Shown here: one piece after another, positions 1 through 6,329 of the stretch
How the letters are laid out: each line of letters begins with the position of its first letter
Position numbering within the stretch: position 1 is the first letter of the stretch
Assembly (NCBI GenBank): GCA_003229995.1
Contig: QIGJ01000373.1
Span: 1-7,561, forward strand
DNA: 7,561 nt
Origin: Gammaproteobacteria bacterium
GTDB lineage: Bacteria > Pseudomonadota > Gammaproteobacteria > SZUA-152
Reading direction: 5' to 3'
The notes under the pieces: model-generated
What the model was told of the DNA's origin: nothing
Databases searched by the model: none
Seen by the model: the letters and a program-made list of their open reading frames with translations, nothing else
Translations under genes and position numbers: made by a program

Positions 1-61
1 AAGAGCTTGTGCTGAGTGAGTGCGAGCACTTGCAGGATCTAGGTGTAAATCAAAATATTTG

Positions 62-73
62 GGGAATATTCCC
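62..73. repeat. Perfect 12-bp palindrome, possible operator
   Basis: GGGAATATTCCC reads the same on both strands. It lies 8 bases or less from a second palindrome (AAATATTT, 53-60) and 10 bases from a third (CAAGCGCTTG, 84-93). It sits about 170 bases upstream of the peptidase-like gene, next to a weak promoter candidate. A dimeric repressor or activator site is a reasonable guess. The symmetry is seen; the role is inferred, and short palindromes also occur by chance. Confidence 0.3.
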
Positions 74-90
74 ATATTGTACTCAAGCGC

Positions 91-119
91 TTGTTGTGCT
101 TGCAGTGTGGATGTAGATT
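91..119 (+). promoter_or_regulatory. Weak sigma70-like promoter candidate
   Basis: TTGTTG (91-96) and TAGATT (114-119) are separated by exactly 17 bases and match the -35 and -10 consensus at 3 and 4 of 6 positions. It would start transcription about 120 bases before the ATG at 245. The match is weak, and its only support is spacing and position upstream of a gene with no visible upstream partner. Confidence 0.2.
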
Positions 120-232
120 GTATCGGGTCGCGCGAGTGACGGTGTTATGTGGTAAGGATACTCGCGGATTTAAGAAGGTGCTTGAGTTGTGCCTTGAATT
201 CGTCGGTGTCATGCAATGTCTACTACGTAGCA

Positions 233-238
233 AGAGGA
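233..238 (+). promoter_or_regulatory. Ribosome binding site deciding the peptidase start
   Basis: AGAGGA lies 6 bases before ATG 245. It favours this start over the in-frame GTG at 149, which has no purine-rich stretch before it. The 32-residue extension from that GTG does not look like a normal signal peptide. Confidence 0.65.
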
Positions 239-244
239 ACGATC

Positions 245-2473
245 ATGGAAAAGGGGATGGAGTATCAGCCTGCTCGCAAGTCTGAGCCTGGGATTCTGCA
301 GGAGTTTCTGCGAACGACCGAATTTTTTGATATTGAGAGGGCGGAGCTGGATGTTGCACCCCCCAGTGCGCTGGAGTCACTCGATGCAGAGGCACCTGCG
401 TCGCCTGATATGCCGACAGAGGCCGAAGTGGTTGACGATAATGTGGTCGATAGCGGCGCTTTTTCTCACATTATTCCACCGACGATTGTAACACCGGCTT
501 TTACTTTTAATATCGAAGGCATGGAGGCAACTCAGGCAACACAGTTTTACGCGTCTTCACATAGCCAGCAGGTTTCTCATGATGAAACAGATAATGCCAT
601 GCCGCTAATCGAGCGCAAACATCTTGCGATTCGTGTTTACCCCAATCTGATTAAACCATGGGAGCAGGCTGTTGGTGCTGTACAAGGTGAAGTCTGGTTT
701 AAGCGCACCGATGTTGCAGGTCAATCTTACAGAAAAGCCATTGTGTTAAATGGTTCCACCGCCGGACGGCGTGCTATGGTGATTGATCGTGGTAACGCCA
801 ATCACACATTGAATTTCCGCATTCCGGATTTTTACGCGCGTGGAAAATTAGTGGTTTACAGCCGCTGTAGAGTCTTTGTTGCCGGGCAGTGGAAGTACAC
901 ACCCTGGTATGGTCGTATCCTGACCTTTACCCGTGTGCCGGTGGTGCGCATTCGTGCCCATGCTGTGCGTTATCATCGCAATGGTATTTTGAAGACGGCC
1001 CCCCTCCTGAGTGATTTTATTGCCACCAGTGTGTATTTGCGCAAGACCTACCCTATGTCACGTTTCAATTTTCTTTCTTATGACGTGATTCACTTTGCTG
1101 GTGACCTGACCAATGTCGCGGGTGGTGGTTGTGGTCAGGGTTGGAACGCTTTGTGGAGTCAGTTACGTGCGCTGTACAACGCTTCGGGTCAGGATGCGAG
1201 TCATTATGCGTTGATGAAAAAAGGTATTCCAACCGCTTACGGTGGTTGTGGTGGTGGTAACGTTGGTGCCAGTTTTGTCGGTGATGGCAGCATAATGGCG
1301 CAAGAACTGGGACATGCTCTGGGTTGCAGCCATGCTCCTGGCAATGGTGTTGGTGGGCCGGACCCGAGTTACCCGCATTATAGCTATCCCCAGTCTGCGG
1401 CTATCGGCGAGTTTGGAATGGATTACGCGACCGGAAAAGTTTACAACCCGTCGAACAGCAACGATTTTATGGGCTACTGCGGCAATCCCTGGGTTTCACC
1501 CTGCACATATCGTGCGCTGATCAGCGATATTAATAATCAGCCTGAATCGATAGCGGTTGAAGCCAGTGAGTGTGCAGAAAATCTGCGTCACCCACAAGAA
1601 CATCTGTATCTTGATTTTCGTGTAAGTTATCACGGTGATGTGGATTTGCAAAGTGGGTTTTCCATGGTGGGGGCGGGTGGCAACAATCACGGTGAGCCCA
1701 CCGAACATTTCATTGAATTGCAGGATGAGCAGGGCAGTGTGTTGTGGGTGAAACGCTTGGTGCTGGGGGAAGCACACCAGAGTTATGATGACTCCCACAC
1801 CCAATACTCGGAAGCCATTCCCGTGCTGGACGGTGCCACCAGATTAGTCTTTAAATGCGGACACGCAGATGGGCCGACGATCATCAACATCCCTGAAAAG
1901 GCACCGACAATCAGTATTGAGGCACTCACATTTGACACCCACAAAGCACAGTCGGGTATCGTGTCTCTTAAGTGGGCGACACAATGTGACAAAGACGAAC
2001 GAGTGACTTCTATTGTTCGTTATACGAATGATGGTGGTGAAACTTGGCGTCCGCTGGTCATGGCGCTGGATGAAACTGAATACAAGGTGGATCTTGATCA
2101 GCTGTCTAGTGGCAAAAACTGCCAACTGCAAGTGATGGCCTCCACCCTGCTGCGTACCATTACAGCAGAAACTGAAGTGTTTGCGGTGAGTCGGACACCT
2201 GCGCAAGCGATGATCTCGCCCGTGCCGCAGGATGGGCAGACGCAACAGAGCGAAGTAGTGGAGCTGGCGGGTTGTGCCTATTCGCCTGATGGCTGTGCTG
2301 ACGAAGATGACTGTCGCTGGAACTCCAGTCTTGATGGTGATTTGGGTTGTGGTGAATACCTCATTGCCAACAATCTGACCCCAGGTGAACACGTTATCTC
2401 ATTTACCGCTCCCGATGGCGTGGGAGGCAGCACTCATGCAGAGTACACAGTGCAGGTGCTGGCACAGTGCTAA
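245..2473 (+). CDS. Large zincin-like metallopeptidase (or pseudopeptidase) with Ig-like domains
   Basis: This is a 742-residue multidomain protein. ATG 245 is chosen because AGAGGA (233-238) lies 6 bases upstream; a GTG at 149 in the same frame has no ribosome site. Residues 1-80 are acidic and low in complexity. Residues 88-220 look like a beta module common in large bacterial surface proteins (GMEATQATQ, then PLIERK..AIRVY). The peptidase core spans about 230-430: a Gly-rich stretch, then QELGHALGCSH at 353-363, and DFMGYC at 407-412, which resembles a Met-turn. Zincins normally have HExxHxxGxxH; here Glu354, His357 and His363 are kept but position 353 is Gln. Three beta-rich segments follow (about 445-540, 554-650, 652-742). 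The second has an YTNDGGETW signature seen in Fn3/Ig-like folds, and the last is Cys-rich. No signal peptide, transmembrane segment or RTX repeats are visible. Substrate and activity are unknown. The architecture resembles secreted M66-like or related proteases, but the family assignment is from memory. Confidence 0.8.
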   Translation: MEKGMEYQPARKSEPGILQEFLRTTEFFDIERAELDVAPPSALESLDAEAPASPDMPTEAEVVDDNVVDSGAFSHIIPPTIVTPAFTFNIEGMEATQATQFYASSHSQQVSHDETDNAMPLIERKHLAIRVYPNLIKPWEQAVGAVQGEVWFKRTDVAGQSYRKAIVLNGSTAGRRAMVIDRGNANHTLNFRIPDFYARGKLVVYSRCRVFVAGQWKYTPWYGRILTFTRVPVVRIRAHAVRYHRNGILKTAPLLSDFIATSVYLRKTYPMSRFNFLSYDVIHFAGDLTNVAGGGCGQGWNALWSQLRALYNASGQDASHYALMKKGIPTAYGGCGGGNVGASFVGDGSIMAQELGHALGCSHAPGNGVGGPDPSYPHYSYPQSAAIGEFGMDYATGKVYNPSNSNDFMGYCGNPWVSPCTYRALISDINNQPESIAVEASECAENLRHPQEHLYLDFRVSYHGDVDLQSGFSMVGAGGNNHGEPTEHFIELQDEQGSVLWVKRLVLGEAHQSYDDSHTQYSEAIPVLDGATRLVFKCGHADGPTIINIPEKAPTISIEALTFDTHKAQSGIVSLKWATQCDKDERVTSIVRYTNDGGETWRPLVMALDETEYKVDLDQLSSGKNCQLQVMASTLLRTITAETEVFAVSRTPAQAMISPVPQDGQTQQSEVVELAGCAYSPDGCADEDDCRWNSSLDGDLGCGEYLIANNLTPGEHVISFTAPDGVGGSTHAEYTVQVLAQC

Positions 2474-2490
2474 TTCTACGTGAGTTGATG

Positions 2491-2537
2491 CCTGTTTCAG
2501 GTCCGCGTCCAACGGATTTTTTCAGGCTGAAGACAGG
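2491..2537 (+). terminator. Nested hairpin with T tract, possible terminator
   Basis: The outer arms CCTGTTTCAG (2491-2500) and CTGAAGACAGG (2527-2537) pair over ten bases with one bulged G at 2532. Inside them a smaller stem, GTCCG (2501-2505) with CGGAT (2513-2517, one G-T pair), runs directly into six T (2517-2522). The inner stem plus T run has the form of a weak intrinsic terminator starting 27 bases after the peptidase-like gene stop. The outer stem could compete with it or protect the 3' end. The next gene is on the same strand, so read-through is also possible. Confidence 0.4.
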
Positions 2538-2546
2538 TCAGCGTAC

Positions 2547-2556
2547 TGGTTAACCA
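2547..2556. repeat. 10-bp palindrome upstream of the DUF455 gene
   Basis: TGGTTAACCA is a perfect palindrome 54 bases before ATG 2611. It could be an operator for the DUF455-lipoprotein pair. I could not find a promoter with good -35 and -10 boxes around it, so the role is a guess. Confidence 0.2.
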
Positions 2557-2610
2557 CTATTTTGGTCGGCACATTTTCAATTAGGCTTGCATCGCCGTAC
2601 TATCCCGCAT

Positions 2611-3414
2611 ATGAATTTATTTGAGTCGGCCGACCAGTGTCTGTTGCTGTGCATACCTGATAAAAAAGCCACGATGACGCGCTGCACTTTTCAGGCGTGG
2701 CGGTTGGGCAATATTCCACTGGTACGTAACGGAAAACCTGAACCTGTTGGTTGTCCTGGTCGTCCCGAACGTCCCCGTTTGGTGACACCAAAAGATCTGC
2801 ACCGCCGCAGTCTGCATACCCCGGAAGGTCACGCAGCGTTGATCCATGCTATTGTTCACATCGAGTTCAATGCCATCAATCTAGCGCTGGATGCGGTATA
2901 CCGTTTTCGTGATATGCCGGATGCCTATTATGACGATTGGATGCGGGTGGCCGATGAAGAAGCCTATCATTTCCAGTTAATGCGAAAGCATTTGCAGTCA
3001 CTGGGTTATGATTACGGTGATTTTGATGCGCATAACGGTTTATGGGAAATGGCGCAGAAAACTGCGCATGATCCTTTGGTACGTATGGCTCTGGTGCCAC
3101 GAGTGTTGGAGGCACGCGGTCTGGATGTGACGCCAGACATTATGAAGAAATTGGCGGATCATGGCGATCATGCGGCAGTGAGGGTGCTGGAGATTATCTT
3201 CCAGGACGAAATCGGGCATGTGGAAATTGGTACGCGCTGGTTTCGATATCTGTGTGAACAGCGCGATATGGAACCCGATACAACTTTTCGGGGTCTCTTT
3301 GAGCAATACATGGGAGCTTCTGCAGGCAAAAAAGGCAGGCTTCACCGTAGCGCCCGTAAAGCGGCCGGTTTTAGTGAAAATGAATTAAATTATTTAGAGG
3401 GAACGGCTGAGTGA
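2611..3414 (+). CDS. DUF455 family ferritin-like di-iron protein
   Basis: This is a 267-residue soluble protein of the DUF455 ferritin-like family, whose biochemical role is not established as far as I know. Recognition rests on the RPERPRLVTP segment near residue 50, then HIEFNAINLALDAVYRF, which I recall as typical of this family. The helical core shows the full di-iron pattern of ferritin-like proteins: Glu85, Glu117xxHis120, Glu167 and Glu200xxHis203. It therefore probably binds two irons and may be an oxidase or hydroxylase, but the substrate is unknown. No signal peptide is present, so it is cytoplasmic. The start is uncertain: ATG 2611 fits the usual N-terminus (LFESADQCLL), while TTG 2587 would add eight residues; neither has a strong ribosome site. 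The stop overlaps the start of the downstream lipoprotein gene by one base, which implies co-translation. Confidence 0.88.
   Translation: MNLFESADQCLLLCIPDKKATMTRCTFQAWRLGNIPLVRNGKPEPVGCPGRPERPRLVTPKDLHRRSLHTPEGHAALIHAIVHIEFNAINLALDAVYRFRDMPDAYYDDWMRVADEEAYHFQLMRKHLQSLGYDYGDFDAHNGLWEMAQKTAHDPLVRMALVPRVLEARGLDVTPDIMKKLADHGDHAAVRVLEIIFQDEIGHVEIGTRWFRYLCEQRDMEPDTTFRGLFEQYMGASAGKKGRLHRSARKAAGFSENELNYLEGTAE
3396..3402 (+). promoter_or_regulatory. Ribosome binding site inside the DUF455 gene end
   Basis: AGAGGGA lies within the last codons of the DUF455 gene. It is 8 bases from GTG 3411 and 11 bases from ATG 3414, so either could start the lipoprotein. It supports translation coupled to the upstream gene. 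Confidence 0.5.
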
Positions 3415-4250
3415 TGAAATGTGAGCAGCAGCGAGTGGTAAAAGTTATTTTGGCGGGTTTTTTATGGATGGGGTTGGCTGCCTGCGCGGGCCAGTTCACA
3501 AAACCTGTTGTCAAAACAGAAGCAGAGTTAAAGGCGGCCCCCGGTACTTTGTTGATTCTGGTTGAGCGTGAAGCGGATTCAGAGTCGTTCTCCTCGCGCT
3601 TGTTTGTCAATGAAGGTTATCTGCATCTATCGGATGCGCGTTCGCCGGCCGATTTTGTCTTGTTTAACCGCAAAGAGAAAACTATTTATAACGTCTCGCA
3701 GGATGACAAAACAATCATGGTGATTCGTAATAAACCCGTGGAGGTCGATGCACCTATTGAACTGGATTATCAGGGAGAGTCACAGCCTTCCAGTGCCATT
3801 CCCAAAATCGATGGCAGACAGGCAACGCATTATCGTTTTACGGCCAACGGCAAGCATTGTTATGACGCCGTGGTAATGCCAGAAGATTTTATGCCGGATG
3901 TGCTGGCTGCCTTGCGTGAATTCAGAATGGTACTGGCCGGTGAACATGCCAGCACTGTTGATCGTACCCCAAAAGATTTGCTGGATGCCTGTGATTTGTC
4001 GTTGAATATATTTTATGCCACCCGGCACATGGACCATGGGTTACCCATTCGTGAATGGGACAGGAAGGGTTATCAACGTTTTATGAAAGATTACCGTATA
4101 GATTTATCGGCATCCGAGGGTACGTTTGATTTACCGAAAGATTTTAAGCGCTATTCAGTGGGTGATGTTTTGGTGCAGACGCCAGATACAGCAGCACCAA
4201 ACGCAGAAAAGGAGTTGCAGGGTTCCGAGCTTTCTCAAGGAGGTGTTTAA
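3414..4250 (+). CDS. Putative outer-membrane or periplasmic lipoprotein of unknown function
   Basis: This 278-residue protein starts with a lipoprotein signal peptide: basic residues, a hydrophobic stretch (VILAGFLWMGLAAC) and the lipobox Leu21-Ala-Ala-Cys24. Cys24 would be lipidated by the Lgt-Lsp pathway. Gly25 follows Ala at +1, with no Asp at +2, so Lol sorting to the outer membrane is likely but not certain. The mature part starts with short beta-like segments (FVLFNRKEKTIYNV, TIMVI), followed by a mixed region ending in a low-complexity, Glu/Gln-rich tail. I do not recognise the family. The fold of the first half resembles lipoproteins that carry hydrophobic or sensor ligands, but that is only an impression. 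The gene starts on the TGA stop of the DUF455 gene (TGATG), so the two are probably made together. GTG 3411 is an alternative start one codon earlier. The 3' end overlaps the end of lpxH by four bases. Confidence 0.8.
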   Translation: MKCEQQRVVKVILAGFLWMGLAACAGQFTKPVVKTEAELKAAPGTLLILVEREADSESFSSRLFVNEGYLHLSDARSPADFVLFNRKEKTIYNVSQDDKTIMVIRNKPVEVDAPIELDYQGESQPSSAIPKIDGRQATHYRFTANGKHCYDAVVMPEDFMPDVLAALREFRMVLAGEHASTVDRTPKDLLDACDLSLNIFYATRHMDHGLPIREWDRKGYQRFMKDYRIDLSASEGTFDLPKDFKRYSVGDVLVQTPDTAAPNAEKELQGSELSQGGV

Positions 4251-4942
4251 TCAGGCGTTATCCGTAAAACACTGGCTTTGTCGTACCAGTCACCCAGTAC
4301 AATGCGCGTCATGGCTTTGTCATTAACGATACTTTCGTGCACAGCAGGCCGATGGGTATGGCCATGAATCAAGCGGTTTACGCCGTGTGTGCGGAAAGCA
4401 TTTTCAACCGCTTGCGCATTAACATCCATAATGTCATCTGATTTTTCACGGGTGCGGGCCCGGCTTTCTGCCCGAGCCTCGCGGGCTATTTGCGTACGCT
4501 CTTCAATGGATTTGGCCAATATTGTCTGCCGCCATTGAGGGCTGCGCACTTGTTTGCGGATGGCCTGATAATCAACATCATCGGTACACAGTGTATCGCC
4601 ATGCATCAACAATGTGTCTATGCCGTAGAGGTTTACGATACTGGGGTCGGGCAACAACATGCAACCCGTCATATTTTCAAATACTGTATCGAGCAGGAAA
4701 TCCCGATTGCCCACCATCACATAAACCGGGACACCGCTTTTTGTCAGGTGGTTGATATCATGCAATACATCAATCATGTCGGGTGGTACGGCATCATCAC
4801 CCAGCCAGACCTCAAACAGATCACCGAGAATATAAAGTGCATCCGCCTGTCGGGCTTCTTTTTTGAGAAAATCCCGAAACAGGCGAATGATGTGTGGACG
4901 TTCCCCGGAAAGATGCAAGTCAGCGATAAACAATGTGCTCAC
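4247..4942 (-). CDS. lpxH: UDP-2,3-diacylglucosamine diphosphatase
   Basis: LpxH cleaves UDP-2,3-diacylglucosamine to 2,3-diacylglucosamine 1-phosphate (lipid X) and UMP, the fourth step of lipid A synthesis at the inner face of the cytoplasmic membrane. The 231-residue product has the calcineurin-like metallophosphoesterase motifs at the same residue numbers as the E. coli enzyme: Asp8 and His10 (FIADLHL), Asp41 (LGDLFE), Asn79 (GNRDF), His114 (MHGD), and His195 and His197 (HGHTHRP). Residues 120-185 form the helical lid seen in this family. The start is GTG 4942, which gives MSTLFIADLHL and matches the usual N-terminus; an ATG eight bases upstream is out of frame and runs into a stop. The ribosome site is weak (AGG about 11 bases upstream). 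It follows ppiB by 34 bases and is probably cotranscribed with it. The stop overlaps the stop of the convergent lipoprotein gene. Confidence 0.96.
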   Translation of the reverse strand: MSTLFIADLHLSGERPHIIRLFRDFLKKEARQADALYILGDLFEVWLGDDAVPPDMIDVLHDINHLTKSGVPVYVMVGNRDFLLDTVFENMTGCMLLPDPSIVNLYGIDTLLMHGDTLCTDDVDYQAIRKQVRSPQWRQTILAKSIEERTQIAREARAESRARTREKSDDIMDVNAQAVENAFRTHGVNRLIHGHTHRPAVHESIVNDKAMTRIVLGDWYDKASVLRITPD

Positions 4943-4976
4943 AATGTCATTTGCCTGATTTTATTAGGGGGAGACA

Positions 4977-5477
4977 TTATTCAGCGTCAATGACCTCGGC
5001 TTTTTCAATAAGAACGTCATCAGCAGGCACATCCTGATGGCCATCGCGTGATGTCGTCGCCACTGCTTTCATTTTTTCCACTACCTCTATTCCACCAACA
5101 ACCTTGCCAAACACAGCATAACCCCAGCCTTGTGGCGTGGGTGAACTGTGATCGAGAAAGGCATTGTCTGCAACGTTAATAAAAAATTGTGAAGAGGCCG
5201 AGTGTGGGTCATTGGTGCGTGCCATGGCCAATGAACCTTGCACATTTTTCAGGCCATTGTCGGCTTCGTTATTGATGCAGGCACGGGTTTCTTTTTGCGA
5301 CATGTCGGGCAACATACCGCCGCCCTGGATCATAAAATTATCGATAACACGGTGAAAAATAGTGCCATCGTAATGACCGTCTTTCACATATTGCTCAAAG
5401 TTGGCAGCGCTCTTAGGTGCCTTGTCAAAATCCAGTTCAATATCGATGTTGCCCATTGTGGTGGTCAAACGAATCAT
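4977..5477 (-). CDS. ppiB: Cytoplasmic peptidyl-prolyl cis-trans isomerase, cyclophilin type
   Basis: PpiB interconverts cis and trans peptide bonds before proline during protein folding. The 166-residue product is close to the 164 residues of E. coli PpiB and has no signal peptide, so it acts in the cytoplasm. Active-site residues of cyclophilins are present: Arg43 in FHRVI, Phe48, Met49 and Gln51 in NFMIQGGG, and Gln97 with Phe99 in SQFFINV. As in other bacterial cyclophilins, the segment WGYAVFGKV replaces the region that holds the cyclosporin-binding Trp in human cyclophilin A. AGGA lies 7 bases before ATG 5477. It lies 46 bases after the periplasmic paralogue and 34 bases before lpxH, all on one strand. 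The ppiB-lpxH order with cysS nearby is known from E. coli. Confidence 0.95.
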   Translation of the reverse strand: MIRLTTTMGNIDIELDFDKAPKSAANFEQYVKDGHYDGTIFHRVIDNFMIQGGGMLPDMSQKETRACINNEADNGLKNVQGSLAMARTNDPHSASSQFFINVADNAFLDHSSPTPQGWGYAVFGKVVGGIEVVEKMKAVATTSRDGHQDVPADDVLIEKAEVIDAE

Positions 5478-5523
5478 GGTGTCGTCCTATCAGGTTTGAA
5501 AGTAAATGCGTTTTGAGGGTGTG

Positions 5524-6150
5524 TTAGCGCGTTATTGGTGTGGAAGAGGTTGCTGGTACTGCGCCATCATCCAGGACTACTTTTTCCATAATCACCGGCG
5601 TGCGTGGTACGTCCGAACGGAACTGGCCACCGCTGCCTGTGGGTGTCTTGCGAATGTTATCGACAACATCCATACCTTCAACCACTTTGCCAAAGACGGC
5701 ATAACCCCAGCCTCGCGGAGTGGGTGAAGTGTGGTCGAGAAAACTGTTTTTGTCAGAAACGTTGATGAAAAACTGTGCGGTGGCGGAGTCCGGGTCGTTG
5801 GTCCGTGCCATGGCAATAGTCCCTTCCAGGTTTTTCAGCCCGTTGTCGGCTTCATTCTTGATAGGCGCGCGAGTGGATTTTTTCTGGAGATCCTGAGTGA
5901 AGCCACCACCCTGTACCATGAAACCGTCGATGACGCGGTGAAAAATGGTCCCGTCATAAAAACCTTCCCGCACATAATTGAGAAAATTTTCCACGCTCTT
6001 GGGTGCTTTTTCACGATCCAGTTCCAGCACGATGTCACCAAGGGTCGTGGTGATGCGCACGCGAGGGTGCTGTTCATCGGCGTTGGCCTGGGTGAACGGC
6101 AAAACAAACACGGCGCAAAGCAGGGTGAGTCGGATCAGGGCATTCATCAT
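5524..6150 (-). CDS. Periplasmic peptidyl-prolyl cis-trans isomerase, cyclophilin type (PpiA-like)
   Basis: This 208-residue cyclophilin would isomerise prolyl bonds in exported proteins. Residues 1-24 form a typical Sec signal peptide: Arg7, a hydrophobic core ([12 protein letters not shown]) and an Ala-Asn-Ala cleavage site before Asp25. The catalytic residues match its neighbour: Arg72 (FHRVI), Phe77, Met78 and Gln80 (GFMVQGGG), Gln126 and Phe128 (QFFINV). The 166-residue paralogue downstream is about 67% identical over some 135 aligned positions by hand count, which points to tandem duplication. The start is ATG 6150, with AGGA 8 bases upstream; a second ATG at 6147 follows directly. The open frame extends 28 codons upstream to 6234, but that would bury the signal peptide. 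A short Ser/Thr/Pro tail follows the domain. It is probably the first gene of the cyclophilin-lpxH operon. It could be named ppiA by location, but orthology to E. coli PpiA is unproven. Confidence 0.92.
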   Translation of the reverse strand: MMNALIRLTLLCAVFVLPFTQANADEQHPRVRITTTLGDIVLELDREKAPKSVENFLNYVREGFYDGTIFHRVIDGFMVQGGGFTQDLQKKSTRAPIKNEADNGLKNLEGTIAMARTNDPDSATAQFFINVSDKNSFLDHTSPTPRGWGYAVFGKVVEGMDVVDNIRKTPTGSGGQFRSDVPRTPVIMEKVVLDDGAVPATSSTPITR

Positions 6151-6329
6151 TGGTTGCTTCCTTTGGTCAGATAGGTGAAATAATCTTGGCGAGCAATGAT
6201 ATCGGGTTTGTTTGTTCCGAGAAAGTTTCCGCACCTATTGTCTACGGAATCCAGAATGATGCCTTTTGTAGAAAAGCAGGGATTTCGCTACCATTGCCAC
6301 CCACACACAAGACACATACCGGATAACCC
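6151..6329. promoter_or_regulatory. Divergent intergenic region between the cyclophilin operon and cysS
   Basis: This 179-base gap must hold promoters for both directions. Toward cysS, TTGTAG (6266-6271) and TACCAT (6289-6294), 17 bases apart, are the best pair. Toward the cyclophilins, TATCAT (minus strand, 6196-6201) is a good -10 match, but no clear -35 box stands before it. TTCCG and CGGAA (6227-6231 and 6245-6249) could form a short stem with a 13-base loop. No T-box or other known riboswitch is apparent. Confidence 0.4.
6266..6294 (+). promoter_or_regulatory. Candidate cysS promoter
   Basis: TTGTAG (-35, 3 of 6) and TACCAT (-10, 4 of 6) are 17 bases apart, and the -10 box ends 35 bases before the cysS ATG. 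Position and spacing fit; the sequence match is modest. Confidence 0.3.

Larger units (their letters stand above)
1..244. other. Leader region upstream of the peptidase-like gene
   Basis: This stretch holds no convincing gene. It contains several short symmetric elements: a hairpin with arms GTGCT (9-13) and AGCAC (25-29), the palindromes AAATATTT (53-60), GGGAATATTCCC (62-73) and CAAGCGCTTG (84-93), and the heptamer CTTGCAG twice (29-35 and 99-105). Together they suggest a regulatory region for the gene starting at 245, but no specific regulator can be named. Any upstream neighbour lies outside the window. Confidence 0.5.

Noticed and set aside
149..244. Longer form of the peptidase-like gene starting at GTG 149
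   Set aside because: No ribosome site precedes it, and the added 32 residues are neither a clear signal peptide nor similar to a known domain. AGAGGA before ATG 245 is better.
91..285. Small plus-strand open frame of 64 codons overlapping the peptidase-like gene start
   Set aside because: TTG start, no ribosome site, Cys-rich random-looking product in a different frame from the real gene.
1118..1275. Gly-rich GGTGGT-type DNA repeats in the peptidase-like gene as a tandem repeat
   Set aside because: They encode conserved-looking Gly-rich loops before the zinc motif and are irregular, so they are protein features rather than a DNA repeat element.
1844..2392. Minus-strand open frame of 182 codons inside the peptidase-like gene
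   Set aside because: Antisense shadow of a well-supported domain region; its product shows no motif and an unnatural composition.
2587..2610. TTG 2587 as start of the DUF455 gene
   Set aside because: Adds eight residues (MHRRTIPH) that do not fit the usual family N-terminus; cannot be fully excluded because ATG 2611 also has no strong ribosome site.
4490..4993. Plus-strand open frame of 167 codons opposite lpxH
   Set aside because: It lies wholly antisense to a gene with complete catalytic motifs and has no recognisable features.
5731..6174. Plus-strand open frame of 147 codons opposite the periplasmic cyclophilin
   Set aside because: Antisense shadow of a conserved gene. A similar shadow opposite ppiB (5238-5516) arises from the same duplicated sequence.
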